DNA from: Bacteroidaceae bacterium
Lineage (GTDB): Bacteria > Bacteroidota > Bacteroidia > Bacteroidales > Bacteroidaceae
DNA length: 64,000 nt
Direction of reading: 5' to 3'
Assembly (NCBI GenBank): GCA_017536765.1
Contig: JAFXGV010000052.1
Location: 45,737-109,736 of the forward strand
Shown: positions 1 through 10,129 of the stretch, one piece after another
Layout: the number at the start of each line of letters is the position of its first letter
Numbering within the stretch: the first letter of the stretch is position 1
Program-made: the position numbers and the translations under genes
The notes under the pieces: model-generated
The model's database searches: none
What the model was told of the DNA's origin: nothing
Seen by the model: only the letters and a program-made list of their open reading frames with translations

Positions 1-1
1 C

Positions 2-640
2 ACAAGGCGCATAAACCCCGGTATGCATATCCCCGAAGGTGCATCGGCAGTGCACGGCATTTACGACGACGATGTGAAGGATTGCCCCCTGTTCAGGGAG
101 GTAGCTAAGGAGATAGCTGCGGACTTTGAAGGGTGCGACCTTGCCGGTTTCAATTCCAACCGCTTCGACCTCCCTATGCTTGCCGAGGAGTTCTTGCGTG
201 CACAGGTTGACATTGACCTCACCCGCCACCACGCAATAGATGTTCAGGTGCTCTATCACAAGAGAGAACCGCGCACCCTGTCGGCTGCGCATAAGTTCTA
301 TTGCGGTTGCGAGTTCGACAATGCGCATAGCGCCCTCGCCGACACGCGCGCCACATACGAGGTGCTCAAGGCACAGCTCGACCACTACGACGATATGGAA
401 AATAATGTGGCCGCTCTTGCGAAGGAGAGTTCCTTTACCCGAAATGTGGATTTTGCAGGCCGTTTTGTATATGACGATACAGGGCGCGAGGTATTTAATT
501 TCGGCAAGTACAAGGGCGAGCCGGTGGCTGCGGTTCTGCAACGCGATCCCGGCTATTACGGCTGGATGATGAACGGCGATTTCCCGCTCAACACCAAGCA
601 GGCGCTCACAAGAATAAAGCTGCGTGAATTTAACAAATAG
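2..640 (+). CDS. DEDDh 3'-5' exonuclease, DnaQ/epsilon-like (5' end outside window)
   Basis: The open frame continues to the left edge (T-R-R-I-N-P-G before the first Met at 23), matching the usual TRRINPGxxIPxxASAVHGI segment, so the gene starts upstream and the first ExoI motif is missing here. ExoII (FNSNRFDLPML) and ExoIII (HSALADTRATYEVL) of DEDDh exonucleases are visible. The C-terminal 45 residues (FNFGKYKGEPV...) form the small extra domain common in the Bacteroidetes members. The family removes nucleotides from DNA 3' ends; this version is a stand-alone epsilon-like protein rather than proven replisome proofreader. It lies 3 bp before coaBC, in the order exonuclease-coaBC-DUF4835-recN that is conserved in Bacteroidales, so co-transcription is likely. 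Confidence 0.88.
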   Translation, partial: TRRINPGMHIPEGASAVHGIYDDDVKDCPLFREVAKEIAADFEGCDLAGFNSNRFDLPMLAEEFLRAQVDIDLTRHHAIDVQVLYHKREPRTLSAAHKFYCGCEFDNAHSALADTRATYEVLKAQLDHYDDMENNVAALAKESSFTRNVDFAGRFVYDDTGREVFNFGKYKGEPVAAVLQRDPGYYGWMMNGDFPLNTKQALTRIKLREFNK

Positions 641-643
641 AAG

Positions 644-2737
644 ATGCTTAAAGGAAAAAAGATAGTCATAGGAGTTACGGGAAGTATTGCTGCTTACAAG
701 GCGGCAATACTTGTTCGTCTATTGGTGAAGCAGGGTGCCGAGGTGCAGGTGGTTATGACACCGTCGAGCAGGGAGTTCATAACACCGCTCACGCTGTCCA
801 CCCTGTCGGGCCGCCCCGTTCTTTGCGACTTTTTCAATAGCGGCAGTGGCGAATGGCACAGCCACGTGGAGCTTGGCCTGTGGGCCGATGCGATGATAAT
901 AGCTCCCGCCACAGCGGCCACAATAGGGAAGATGGCAGGCGGCATAGCCGACAACCTGCTTGTCACCACATACCTGTCGATGAAGGCACCTGTCTTTGTG
1001 GCTCCGGCAATGGATTTGGATATGTTTGCCCATCCATCGACACAGCACAACCTGCAGGTGCTGCGCAGTTATGGCAACCACATCATTGAGCCTGCTGCAG
1101 GCGAGCTTGCAAGCCACTTGTGCGGCAAAGGGCGTATGGAAGAACCCGAAAACATTGTAGCGGCGCTCAAAGATTTTTTTTTAGCCGGTAACTCGCTTGC
1201 AGGCAAGCGCATCCTCATAACAGCCGGCCCCACATACGAAAAAATAGATCCGGTGCGTTTCATCGGCAACTATTCGTCGGGCAAGATGGGCTTTGCCCTT
1301 GCTGCCGAATGTGCCGCCCGCGGGGCCGATGTCACTCTTGTGGCGGGCCCGGTGTCGTTGAAAACACCGCACGCGGCAATAACGCGAGTGGATGTGGAGT
1401 CGGCCGAGGAGATGTACAAAGCCGCTACCGAGGCTTTCTCATCGTGCGATGCGGCCATTCTTTGTGCTGCGGTAGCCGACTATCGCCCTGCCACCCGTGC
1501 CGACAAGAAGATTAAGCGCACGGGCGAGGGTATGACCATAGAATTGGAGGCCAACAAGGACATTGCCGCTGCGCTTGGCAGGCAAAAGAGTGCGCAGCAG
1601 CGCCTCGTGGGCTTTGCCTTGGAAACCAACGATGGCGAGACCAACGCCCGTGAGAAACTCGCAAAAAAGAATCTCGATTTTATAGTGCTTAACTCGCTTG
1701 CCGACAAGGGCGCCGGTTTTGCATATGACACAAACAAGGTGTCCATAATAAGCAACGAGGGTGTGACGGAGTACCCGTTGAAAAGCAAGTTAGAGGTAGC
1801 CCGCGATATAATATCGCACCTGGCACGCCTGCTGCTTGTGGCTGTGATGCTTCTGTTGCCGTCGGTAGCAATGGCATCGGGTGAGGAACTCAATGCCAAG
1901 GTAACGCTCAACCGTTCAAAAGTGCAGAGTGCCGATTCCGAGGTCTTTGAGCAGTTGCAGGATGGTATCACGCAGTTCCTCAATGAGCGCAAGTGGACCG
2001 TAAACAACTACGAGGAGCACGAACGTATAGATTGCACATTCGGCTTTGTGGTGGAAAAGTATTCGCCCGACGGCTCCTTCACCTGCTCGCTTATGGTGCA
2101 GGCCACACGCCCTGTGTATGGCTCCACATACAATACCACCACATTCAAGTACGAGGATAAGGCCATCACATTCACCTACCAGCCCTTCGATCGCTTGGAT
2201 TTTAATGAGGATAATCTTGACAACAACCTCACTGCCGTTCTTGCCTTTTATGCCTATATGATAATAGGCTTTGATATGGATTCTATGGGCGATCTTGGCG
2301 GTAGCGAGTGGCTCAACAAGGCGCTGAACATAGCCAACAATGCGCAGACATTGGGCGATGCGGGCTGGCGTGCATCGAGCAGCGATAACAACCGCTACTC
2401 CATAATAGACGACTATATGAATGGTGCCCTGGAACCTGTGCGCAAGCTTATGCACAAGTATCACCGTTTCGGGCTCGATGTTATGTACCGTAATGCAGCC
2501 AATGGCCGCAAAGCGGTGGGGGAGTGTATGACTATGCTCAAGCAGGCATACGACGACCGCTCACTCTCCTATTTTCCAAAACTTTTCCTGGAGTATAAGA
2601 ACGATGAATTGCTCAATATCTATTCGCAGGGAAACATAAAGGAGCGTATGGATGTGCAGAAGATTGTCACCACCATAGATGCTTCGTTGTCAACCTCGTG
2701 GGAGAAATTGGCCGATGACCATAGAAACCAATTGTAG
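644..2737 (+). CDS. coaBC: CoaBC (PPC synthetase/decarboxylase) fused in frame to DUF4835
   Basis: Residues 1-395 are bifunctional CoaBC of coenzyme A synthesis: the N-terminal flavin-dependent decarboxylase has the active-site His near residue 73 (SHVELGLWAD) and the PAMDLDM loop, and the synthetase begins around residue 187 (RILITAGPTYEKIDPVR). Residues 396-411 (LLLVAVMLLLPSVAMA) look like a signal-peptide core, and 412-697 match DUF4835 (RPVYxSTY, NLTAVLAFYAYMIIG, LGGxxWLNKA), normally a separate exported protein encoded just after coaBC. No stop separates the two. TTG at 1778 (followed by K-S-K...R and the hydrophobic core), GTG at 1838 and ATG at 1847 are possible internal starts that would give a separate DUF4835 protein. 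Alternatives: a true fusion, a lost stop codon, or a sequencing frameshift. Confidence 0.85.
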   Translation: MLKGKKIVIGVTGSIAAYKAAILVRLLVKQGAEVQVVMTPSSREFITPLTLSTLSGRPVLCDFFNSGSGEWHSHVELGLWADAMIIAPATAATIGKMAGGIADNLLVTTYLSMKAPVFVAPAMDLDMFAHPSTQHNLQVLRSYGNHIIEPAAGELASHLCGKGRMEEPENIVAALKDFFLAGNSLAGKRILITAGPTYEKIDPVRFIGNYSSGKMGFALAAECAARGADVTLVAGPVSLKTPHAAITRVDVESAEEMYKAATEAFSSCDAAILCAAVADYRPATRADKKIKRTGEGMTIELEANKDIAAALGRQKSAQQRLVGFALETNDGETNAREKLAKKNLDFIVLNSLADKGAGFAYDTNKVSIISNEGVTEYPLKSKLEVARDIISHLARLLLVAVMLLLPSVAMASGEELNAKVTLNRSKVQSADSEVFEQLQDGITQFLNERKWTVNNYEEHERIDCTFGFVVEKYSPDGSFTCSLMVQATRPVYGSTYNTTTFKYEDKAITFTYQPFDRLDFNEDNLDNNLTAVLAFYAYMIIGFDMDSMGDLGGSEWLNKALNIANNAQTLGDAGWRASSSDNNRYSIIDDYMNGALEPVRKLMHKYHRFGLDVMYRNAANGRKAVGECMTMLKQAYDDRSLSYFPKLFLEYKNDELLNIYSQGNIKERMDVQKIVTTIDASLSTSWEKLADDHRNQL

Positions 2738-4402
2738 ATGTTAAAATCAATCATAATAAAGAATTTTGCTTTGGTGGAGAGCGTTGAGGTGGATTTCTCC
2801 TCGGGCTTCTCTGTCATTACGGGTGAGACCGGCGCAGGTAAATCGGTCTTTCTCGGTGCCATAGCTATGATGCTGGGGCAACGCTCCGATGTAAAGGCCA
2901 TACGCGATGGTGCCGACCGCTGTGTGATAGAGGGACACTTCGATATATCCTCCTTTGGGTTGGAGTCCTTCTTTGCCGAAAACGACCTCGATTATTGTGC
3001 CGATGACTGCATTATACGTCGCGAACTCTCATCGACGGGCCGCAGCAGGGCTTTCATAAATGATTCTCCCGTGTCGGCAGCCCTTCTCAAGGAGCTTGGT
3101 GCGCGCCTCATAGATATCCACTCGCAGCATCAGAATCTGCTGTTGGGCAACAAGGATTTCCAGCTCGGCGTGCTCGATATTCTGGCGGACGATGCTCATT
3201 TGCTCGATGCATACAAACAAAAATACTCGGCCTATTCGGCTGCACAGAAGGAACTTGCATCGCTCAAAGAGGCACTTGCAAGCAGCAGCCGCGACGAGGA
3301 ATGGCTACGCTTCCAGGTCGATGAGATTGAGCGTGCCGCGCTGCGTGAGGGCGAACAGGAGGAGCTCGAGCAGGAGCAGCAGGAGTTATCGCACGCCGAG
3401 GAGATTCAGGCAGCCCTTTATGGTGCATACAATGCCATAGATGGCAGTGAACAGGGGCTTTTGCGCTCCTTGCGCGATGCTGCCAATGCTTTGTCGCGCA
3501 TTTCGGCTCACTATGCCGCTGCAGGTGAGCTTGGCGAGCGTATGGAGAGCAATTACATAGAACTCAAGGATTGTTGCGACGAATTGCAGCAACGTGCATC
3601 GCGCGTGCAGTTTGCCCCCGACCGTTTGGAGTTTGTCGACAGGCGGCTGGCGCTTATCTACGATTTGCAGAAGAAACATCGTGCAGCCTCGTTGGGTGAG
3701 CTCATAGAGATAGGCAAGGGCTACCGCGAAAGGCTCGATAAGATAGATAACAGCGATTGGGAACTTTCACAGGCCCGGAAGCGTTGTACCGCACTGCGTA
3801 GTGAGCTTGCTTCGGCTGCAACTGTTTTGAGCGAGGCACGCCGTGCAGCAGCCGACAAACTCAAAAGCAGCATCACAGATATTTTAGTGAACCTTGGTAT
3901 GCCTATGATACGTTTCGAGGTGGATATTAAGGAGGCGCCCGACTTTGCACCTATGGGTGGCGATGTGGTTACCTTCCTCTTCTCGGCCAACAGCATAAGC
4001 GCTCCGCAACCACTCTCCGATGTGGCATCGGGTGGTGAGATGGCGCGTGTGATGCTGGCACTGAAGTCGCTCATAGCCGCAAATCTCAACCAGCCTACGC
4101 TTATCTTCGACGAGATAGATACCGGTATTTCCGGCGTTCTTGCCGAGCGTATGGGCCGTCTTATGCAGCAGATGGGTAGTGCACAGCGCCAGGTGTTGAG
4201 CATTACCCACCTGCCGCAGGTGGCTGCGTTGGGTGCATCGCACTACAAGGTATATAAAGAGGAGAGTGCCAAAGGCACTCTCACACACATTGTTAAACTC
4301 GGCAAAGAGGAGCGCGTGCGCGAAATTGCGCAGATGATGAGCGGCGAGGTTCTCACCGAAGCTGCTATTGAAAACGCCGCCCTTCTATTGTCAAAATCGT
4401 AA
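2738..4402 (+). CDS. recN: DNA repair ATPase RecN
   Basis: A 554-residue SMC-like ATPase of double-strand-break repair by recombination. The Walker A (GETGAGKSVFL) lies at about residues 29-39, long coiled-coil arms (EEELEQEQQELS and similar) fill the centre, and the ABC signature (ASGGEMARVMLAL) and Walker B (TLIFDEIDTGISG) are near residues 430-465. Length and architecture are typical. It starts immediately after the coaBC-DUF4835 stop codon, consistent with translational coupling inside the conserved exonuclease-coaBC-DUF4835-recN-rlmB run. Confidence 0.95.
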   Translation: MLKSIIIKNFALVESVEVDFSSGFSVITGETGAGKSVFLGAIAMMLGQRSDVKAIRDGADRCVIEGHFDISSFGLESFFAENDLDYCADDCIIRRELSSTGRSRAFINDSPVSAALLKELGARLIDIHSQHQNLLLGNKDFQLGVLDILADDAHLLDAYKQKYSAYSAAQKELASLKEALASSSRDEEWLRFQVDEIERAALREGEQEELEQEQQELSHAEEIQAALYGAYNAIDGSEQGLLRSLRDAANALSRISAHYAAAGELGERMESNYIELKDCCDELQQRASRVQFAPDRLEFVDRRLALIYDLQKKHRAASLGELIEIGKGYRERLDKIDNSDWELSQARKRCTALRSELASAATVLSEARRAAADKLKSSITDILVNLGMPMIRFEVDIKEAPDFAPMGGDVVTFLFSANSISAPQPLSDVASGGEMARVMLALKSLIAANLNQPTLIFDEIDTGISGVLAERMGRLMQQMGSAQRQVLSITHLPQVAALGASHYKVYKEESAKGTLTHIVKLGKEERVREIAQMMSGEVLTEAAIENAALLLSKS

Positions 4403-4409
4403 CATCCAT

Positions 4410-5156
4410 ATGGTAAACACAAACGAAATGATATTTGGCGTTCGCGCCGTTTTGGAGGCTTTGGAGGCCGGTAAAGAGGTAGATAAGATTCTTGTGAAAC
4501 GCGATATACAGAGCGAACTTTCGCGCGAACTCTTCGGTGCCCTCAAGGGGCGCACCATTCCCGTTGTGCGTGTGCCGGTGGAGAAACTCAACCGCATCAC
4601 CCGTAAGAACCACCAGGGTGTGATAGCGTTTATATCGGCAGTGGAGTATGCCCACGTGGATACACTTGTCCCCACTCTCTACGAGGAGGGTAAATCGCCC
4701 TTCTTTGTGCTGCTCGACGGCATTACCGATGTGCGTAATTTCGGCTCGATTGCCCGCACCTGCGACTGTGCGGGAGTAGATTCCATTATTATCCCCTCGC
4801 ACAACAGCGTTACCGTGAACGCCGATGCCGTTAAAACATCGGCAGGCGCTCTGCACACACTGCCTGTGTGCCGCGAAAAGAACATTACCGAAACGCTCAA
4901 ATACCTTAAAGCATCGGGCATACGTATAGTATGTGCCACCGAAAAGGGTAAAATCAACTATACGCAGGCCAATTTCACCGAGCCGGTATGCGTGGTAATG
5001 GGTGCCGAGGATACAGGTATCCCGCACGAGCATTTAGCGTTGTGCGACGAGTGGGTGTCCATCCCCCAGTTCGGTAACATTGAATCGCTTAACGTGTCGG
5101 TGGCAACGGGTGTTATTTTGTACGAGGCCGTGCGACAAAGACATCTCATTGAATAA
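4410..5156 (+). CDS. rlmB: SpoU/TrmH-family RNA methyltransferase, RlmB type
   Basis: This 248-residue protein has an N-terminal substrate-binding domain (MIFGVRAVLEALEAG) and a SPOUT methyltransferase domain with NFGSIARTCDCAG, the motif VMGAEDTGI and the C-terminal IPQFGNIESLNVSVATGV knot. It probably 2'-O-methylates 23S rRNA (the Gm2251 type), using S-adenosylmethionine. The ATG at 4410 is preferred over an in-frame TTG inside recN at 4368 because family homology begins at VNTNEMIFG. It ends the operon, facing tilS across a strong bidirectional terminator. Confidence 0.9.
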   Translation: MVNTNEMIFGVRAVLEALEAGKEVDKILVKRDIQSELSRELFGALKGRTIPVVRVPVEKLNRITRKNHQGVIAFISAVEYAHVDTLVPTLYEEGKSPFFVLLDGITDVRNFGSIARTCDCAGVDSIIIPSHNSVTVNADAVKTSAGALHTLPVCREKNITETLKYLKASGIRIVCATEKGKINYTQANFTEPVCVVMGAEDTGIPHEHLALCDEWVSIPQFGNIESLNVSVATGVILYEAVRQRHLIE

Positions 5157-5163
5157 TGTAATG

Positions 5164-5210
5164 ACAAATAAAGTAAAAGCCCGATAAAATCGGGCTTTTA
5201 CTTTATTTGT
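5164..5210. terminator. Bidirectional intrinsic terminator between rlmB and tilS
   Basis: A perfect 22-bp inverted repeat (5164-5185 and 5189-5210) with a 3-nt loop sits between two convergent genes. The GC-rich core (AAGCCCGAT/ATCGGGCTT) is flanked by A/T runs that give a U-tract in either direction. It overlaps the last codons of tilS. Confidence 0.9.
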
Positions 5211-6513
5211 TCCATTGCAGGATTATAACCTCTTTTGTGTCATTGCCTGTGGCACATTGCGCTGCAAGGCGCTCTCCCACCACCCACACTATTCGGCCCG
5301 TGGCATCGGTTACAACTAACTGCTGTTCTTTCTCTATTATGCTCATCTTGCGGTCGGTCATATAGTCGCTCAGCAGTTTGCTGCCGCGCATACCAAACGG
5401 GGTAAAGCGGTCGCCCTGTTGCCAATGGCGCAGCGTGAGCGGTTGTTTTGCCTTTGCGGCATCTATGGTGGCAAAGTTTTTCTCTTTTATGATATTCCCG
5501 TCAAATGGTTGTAATGTGCAGGTGAGGATGCCTTGCGTGGTGGTTATTTCGCTATCGGTTGATATTTCCGTAGGTTGCAGTGCGCTCCTGTCGCTTGGGG
5601 TTATTATAAGGGTATTGCGGTCTTTTATTACATCCCATTGGCCGTTGCTGAATGTGCGCCCGCTGTCGCCGTTTATAGCTTCGGTAATATCCTTTATTTG
5701 TGCGGCATTGAAAGCAAGCGGTTGCAGTATTTCGTATATTACGGCCTGTGGCGATGGCTCCTCTTTCAGTTTCCCAACATATATGATGTTGTCTTGCTTC
5801 ACTCGTGCGATGCTTTCCGATATAGCTTTTGCATATACCTTCTCGGCCTCGCTCACCCGCTCGGCGGTTTGTGCAATGCTCTCGGCTGCCGATGGGTTTA
5901 TCTGCTGCATAAGCGGGAGTATCTCCAGGCGTATCTTGTTGCGCGTGAAATCGGTTTCAAGGTTGGTGCTGTCGGTCACATACTCCTCTCCGCGCCATTC
6001 GAGGTACTCGGTTATCTCCTTGCGGCCCACGCAAAGCAGCGGGCGTATGATGTACCCGTTCTTGGGCTGTATGCCGTGCAATCCTTTTATGCCTGTTCCG
6101 CGCAGCAAGTTCAGCAGCAGGGTTTCGGCACTGTCGTCGCGGTGGTGGGCCACGGCGATGGCGGCGGCAGCCGTTTCGCTGCGCAGCTTCTCAAACGCAT
6201 CGTAGCGTAGCTCGCGCGCAGCCATCTCAATAGATATTCCTTTCTCTGCGGCATAACCCGCAGTGTCGAAATCTGTCACAAGCAGCGGGATGTTGTGCCT
6301 GTGGCACAGGGCGCGCACAAAATTCTCGTCGCGCATACTCTCTTCGCCACGCAGATGAAAATTGCAGTGTATGGCGTGGCAGCTGTAACCGAGCTTCTTC
6401 AGCACCATAAGAAGAGCAACGGAGTCGGCTCCGCCGCTGAGGGCAACCAGCACCTTTCTGCCCGGTGCAAGCAATCCTTTCTGCTCAATGAATTTAGCTA
6501 CCTTGTGAATCAT
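5203..6513 (-). CDS. tilS: tRNA(Ile)-lysidine synthase
   Basis: TilS converts the wobble cytidine of the CAU-anticodon tRNA-Ile to lysidine using ATP and lysine, making it read AUA. The PP-loop ATPase motif SGGADS is at residues 26-31, followed by HCNFHLRGEES, AHHRDDSAETLLLNLLRGTG (the HxxDDxxET-type motif) and the C-terminal TilS domain with RHWQQGDRFTPFGMRGSKLLSDY. 436 residues is the usual length for Bacteroidetes. It is monocistronic in appearance, ends in the shared terminator with rlmB and starts about 125 bp from the divergent tRNA-Cys promoter. Confidence 0.95.
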   Translation of the reverse strand: MIHKVAKFIEQKGLLAPGRKVLVALSGGADSVALLMVLKKLGYSCHAIHCNFHLRGEESMRDENFVRALCHRHNIPLLVTDFDTAGYAAEKGISIEMAARELRYDAFEKLRSETAAAAIAVAHHRDDSAETLLLNLLRGTGIKGLHGIQPKNGYIIRPLLCVGRKEITEYLEWRGEEYVTDSTNLETDFTRNKIRLEILPLMQQINPSAAESIAQTAERVSEAEKVYAKAISESIARVKQDNIIYVGKLKEEPSPQAVIYEILQPLAFNAAQIKDITEAINGDSGRTFSNGQWDVIKDRNTLIITPSDRSALQPTEISTDSEITTTQGILTCTLQPFDGNIIKEKNFATIDAAKAKQPLTLRHWQQGDRFTPFGMRGSKLLSDYMTDRKMSIIEKEQQLVVTDATGRIVWVVGERLAAQCATGNDTKEVIILQWNK

Positions 6514-6611
6514 ATTCTCCCTTATTCTGCTGCGAAGATAGGTTATAAAGTTGATATTTCTCGCAATTTGCCCAAAAAGCTATGGCTTGCAATAAAAAAT
6601 GCTGTTGATAA

Positions 6612-6643
6612 TTTGCCGTTTATGAAAAATAGCATTACCTTTG
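6612..6643 (+). promoter_or_regulatory. Bacteroidetes-type promoter of tRNA-Cys
   Basis: TTTG (6612-6615), a 20-bp spacer and TACCTTTG (6636-6643) match the TTTG-N19..21-TAnnTTTG consensus of the primary Bacteroidetes sigma factor. Transcription would begin about 30 bp before tRNA-Cys. Confidence 0.8.
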
Positions 6644-6680
6644 TGACTGCAAAACGAGGAGTATGCCTTGTAGAGCACTT

Positions 6681-6752
6681 GGTACCTTGGATGAGTGGCT
6701 TAGTCAGTGGTCTGCAAAACCATGTACGGCGGTTCGAATCCGCCAGGTACCT
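6681..6752 (+). tRNA. tRNA-Cys (anticodon GCA)
   Basis: The acceptor stem is GGTACCT (6681-6687) with AGGTACC (6745-6751) and discriminator U at 6752, as expected for tRNA-Cys. The anticodon stem GTGGT/ACCAT encloses loop CTGCAAA, giving anticodon GCA; the T arm has GGTTCGAATCC. CCA is not encoded. A clear promoter lies upstream, and the nitroreductase-like gene follows 43 bp downstream, possibly on the same transcript. Confidence 0.95.
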
Positions 6753-6795
6753 CAGGAGCACCGCAGTTGCGGTGCTTTTTTTATTTATCTATTCT

Positions 6796-7332
6796 ATGGC
6801 AGATAACTATTTGGAAAAGAAGATGGAACAGCACAAGGCGCGTGTCGTTTCGCAGGCAGCGGCCAAGAGAAGTAATTTGTACTCTCTATTGGAGCATTCG
6901 CTGTGCCGTGGTGCATTTGATGCTTACATGGTGCGCGAGGATCAACTTGTGCGCATCGTGGGGGCGGCTGCAAGAACAGCTACGTCTATCCATTTCCGCT
7001 TTAGATTTGTTATGGGTGATGAGGCAGCCGCTTTGCGTTCCTGTAATAACGAAATGGTGAAGGCAACTGCATATATTGCCATTTGCTCTTGTGACTCCTC
7101 CTCGGCCGACTATATGATACTTGGCAGGGTGGTGCAGGCGATGTTGCTGCAGGCTGCTGAAATTGGGCTGTGTGGCGCTATTGCTGCGGCAGATGCCATA
7201 GCCGTGGCAGGTGAGGCCCTGAATACGCCCCAGGCACCGCTTGCGCTGCTTGCGTTTGGCCGCAGTGCTGAACCGCTTCTTCCTTTTGAAACGGCAGTTT
7301 CCGACAGTGATATTAAGGAATTTATAATATAA
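6796..7332 (+). CDS. Short nitroreductase-family protein
   Basis: A 178-residue protein with the reduced nitroreductase fold seen in Bacteroidales: an N-terminal lead (NYLEKKMEQH), the central HFRFRFVMGDEAAAL segment and the C-terminal ILGRVVQAMLLQAAEIGLCGAI helix that binds FMN in the family. It would be a flavoprotein oxidoreductase with unknown substrate. The frame is open much further upstream, through the tRNA-Cys gene, but family similarity starts at the ATG at 6796. It is followed by a bidirectional terminator shared with gyrB. The family assignment is moderately sure; no specific reaction can be named. Confidence 0.75.
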   Translation: MADNYLEKKMEQHKARVVSQAAAKRSNLYSLLEHSLCRGAFDAYMVREDQLVRIVGAAARTATSIHFRFRFVMGDEAAALRSCNNEMVKATAYIAICSCDSSSADYMILGRVVQAMLLQAAEIGLCGAIAAADAIAVAGEALNTPQAPLALLAFGRSAEPLLPFETAVSDSDIKEFII

Positions 7333-7373
7333 AACGACAAATCCCGTTCATTCCGAACGGGATTTGTTGTTTT
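7331..7373. terminator. Bidirectional intrinsic terminator between nitroreductase gene and gyrB
   Basis: A 19-bp stem (7331-7349 with 7355-7373, one G-T pair) with a 5-nt loop, GC-rich at the tip and A/T-rich at both bases, sits exactly between the two convergent stop codons. Confidence 0.88.
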
Positions 7374-7383
7374 ATATCTCTTG

Positions 7384-9360
<1,977 letters not shown>

Positions 9361-9364
9361 TCAA

Positions 9365-9396
9365 CAAAAATACAAAAAAACGCCCGACAGAGCAAG
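9365..9396 (-). promoter_or_regulatory. Promoter of gyrB
   Basis: On the minus strand TATTTTTG (9372-9365) is preceded at 20 bp by CTTG (9396-9393), matching the Bacteroidetes -33/-7 pattern. It lies 31 bp upstream of the gyrB start. Confidence 0.7.
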
Positions 9397-9546
9397 CGTT
9401 TATGACAATATTTTGGCGATTAAAAACGTAGTTTTTATTTTTGATATAAAGGGGCTTGCGGTATCGCAGTTTAATGTGCCGGTTTGCTTTGTTGTTGCCT
9501 CGTTCTTGTGTGGGGCAGCACTTGGGCTATAGGGTACAACGCGAAA

Positions 9547-9569
9547 AGGCTGGATTGAAAATCCAGCCT
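9547..9569 (-). terminator. Probable terminator of the tRNA-Glu/rpsT transcript
   Basis: A 10-bp perfect stem AGGCTGGATT/AATCCAGCCT with a 3-nt loop lies 28 bp beyond the rpsT stop, followed on the minus strand by a short T-run. The other bases of the 9334-9597 gap show no gene. Confidence 0.7.
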
Positions 9570-9597
9570 CTCGTAGGTAAATATATGTTTCTAAAAA

Positions 9598-9852
9598 TTA
9601 GGCTAACTTTGCGATTCTTGCACACAAACCCGATTTGAGGTTTGCAGCCTTGTTCTTGTGGATTAAGCCACGTTTAGCCATTCTGTCGAGCATTTTCTGT
9701 ACCTCGGGGAATTTAGCCAAAGCCTCGTTCTTGTCGGTGATAGCGCGGAGACCGCGAACTGCCGAACGCATATTTTTACCGAAATAACGGTTCTGAAGAT
9801 TTCTCTTCTCTGTCTGTCTGATTCTTTTAAGTGATGATTTGTGGTTTGCCAT
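9598..9852 (-). CDS. rpsT: 30S ribosomal protein S20
   Basis: An 84-residue very basic protein beginning [17 protein letters not shown], the S20 signature, with the later [11 protein letters not shown] segment. S20 binds 16S rRNA early in 30S assembly. The start at 9852 is fixed by homology; the frame is open further upstream through the tRNA gene but is not protein there. It follows tRNA-Glu by 30 bp on the same strand and is probably processed from a shared transcript. Confidence 0.96.
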   Translation of the reverse strand: MANHKSSLKRIRQTEKRNLQNRYFGKNMRSAVRGLRAITDKNEALAKFPEVQKMLDRMAKRGLIHKNKAANLKSGLCARIAKLA

Positions 9853-9882
9853 CTCTTTATAATTATTTTCTAGTTTTACTTG

Positions 9883-9954
9883 TAGCCCATAGGGGAATCG
9901 AACCCCTCTTTCAAGAATGAAAATCTTGCGTCCTAGCCGATAGACGAATGGGCC
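9883..9954 (-). tRNA. tRNA-Glu (anticodon TTC)
   Basis: On the minus strand the acceptor GGCCCAT pairs with ATGGGCT (one terminal G-T pair), the anticodon stem CAAGA/TCTTG encloses TTTTCAT with anticodon TTC, and the T arm contains GGTTCGATTCC. CCA is not encoded. It heads a short transcript that continues into rpsT. Confidence 0.95.
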
Positions 9955-10013
9955 GGCCTTCGTTTTTTGCTCTTTTGGAGCGTGCAAGCACTATTTGATG
10001 CTTAAAGCGACTG

Positions 10014-10044
10014 CAAAGGTAAAACCTTTTTTTGAATTGGCAAA
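10014..10044 (-). promoter_or_regulatory. Promoter of tRNA-Glu/rpsT
   Basis: Minus-strand TTTG (10044-10041), a 19-bp spacer and TACCTTTG (10021-10014) match the Bacteroidetes consensus exactly. The distance to tRNA-Glu is about 60 bp. A possible divergent -7 box for recO, TAGTTTTG at 10064-10071, lies close by but has no good -33 partner. Confidence 0.85.
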
Positions 10045-10129
10045 GGATTTGCCGAATTTTTTGTAGTTTTGTATGCTGTAAACGGGCAATAACTCTTTAT
10101 TATTGCTGTTTTTGTGCAAAAAAGAGGCT

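Noticed and set aside
6295..6795. N-terminal extension of the nitroreductase-like gene
   Set aside because: The open frame runs through the tRNA-Cys gene and its promoter, so translation from there is implausible; homology starts at 6796.
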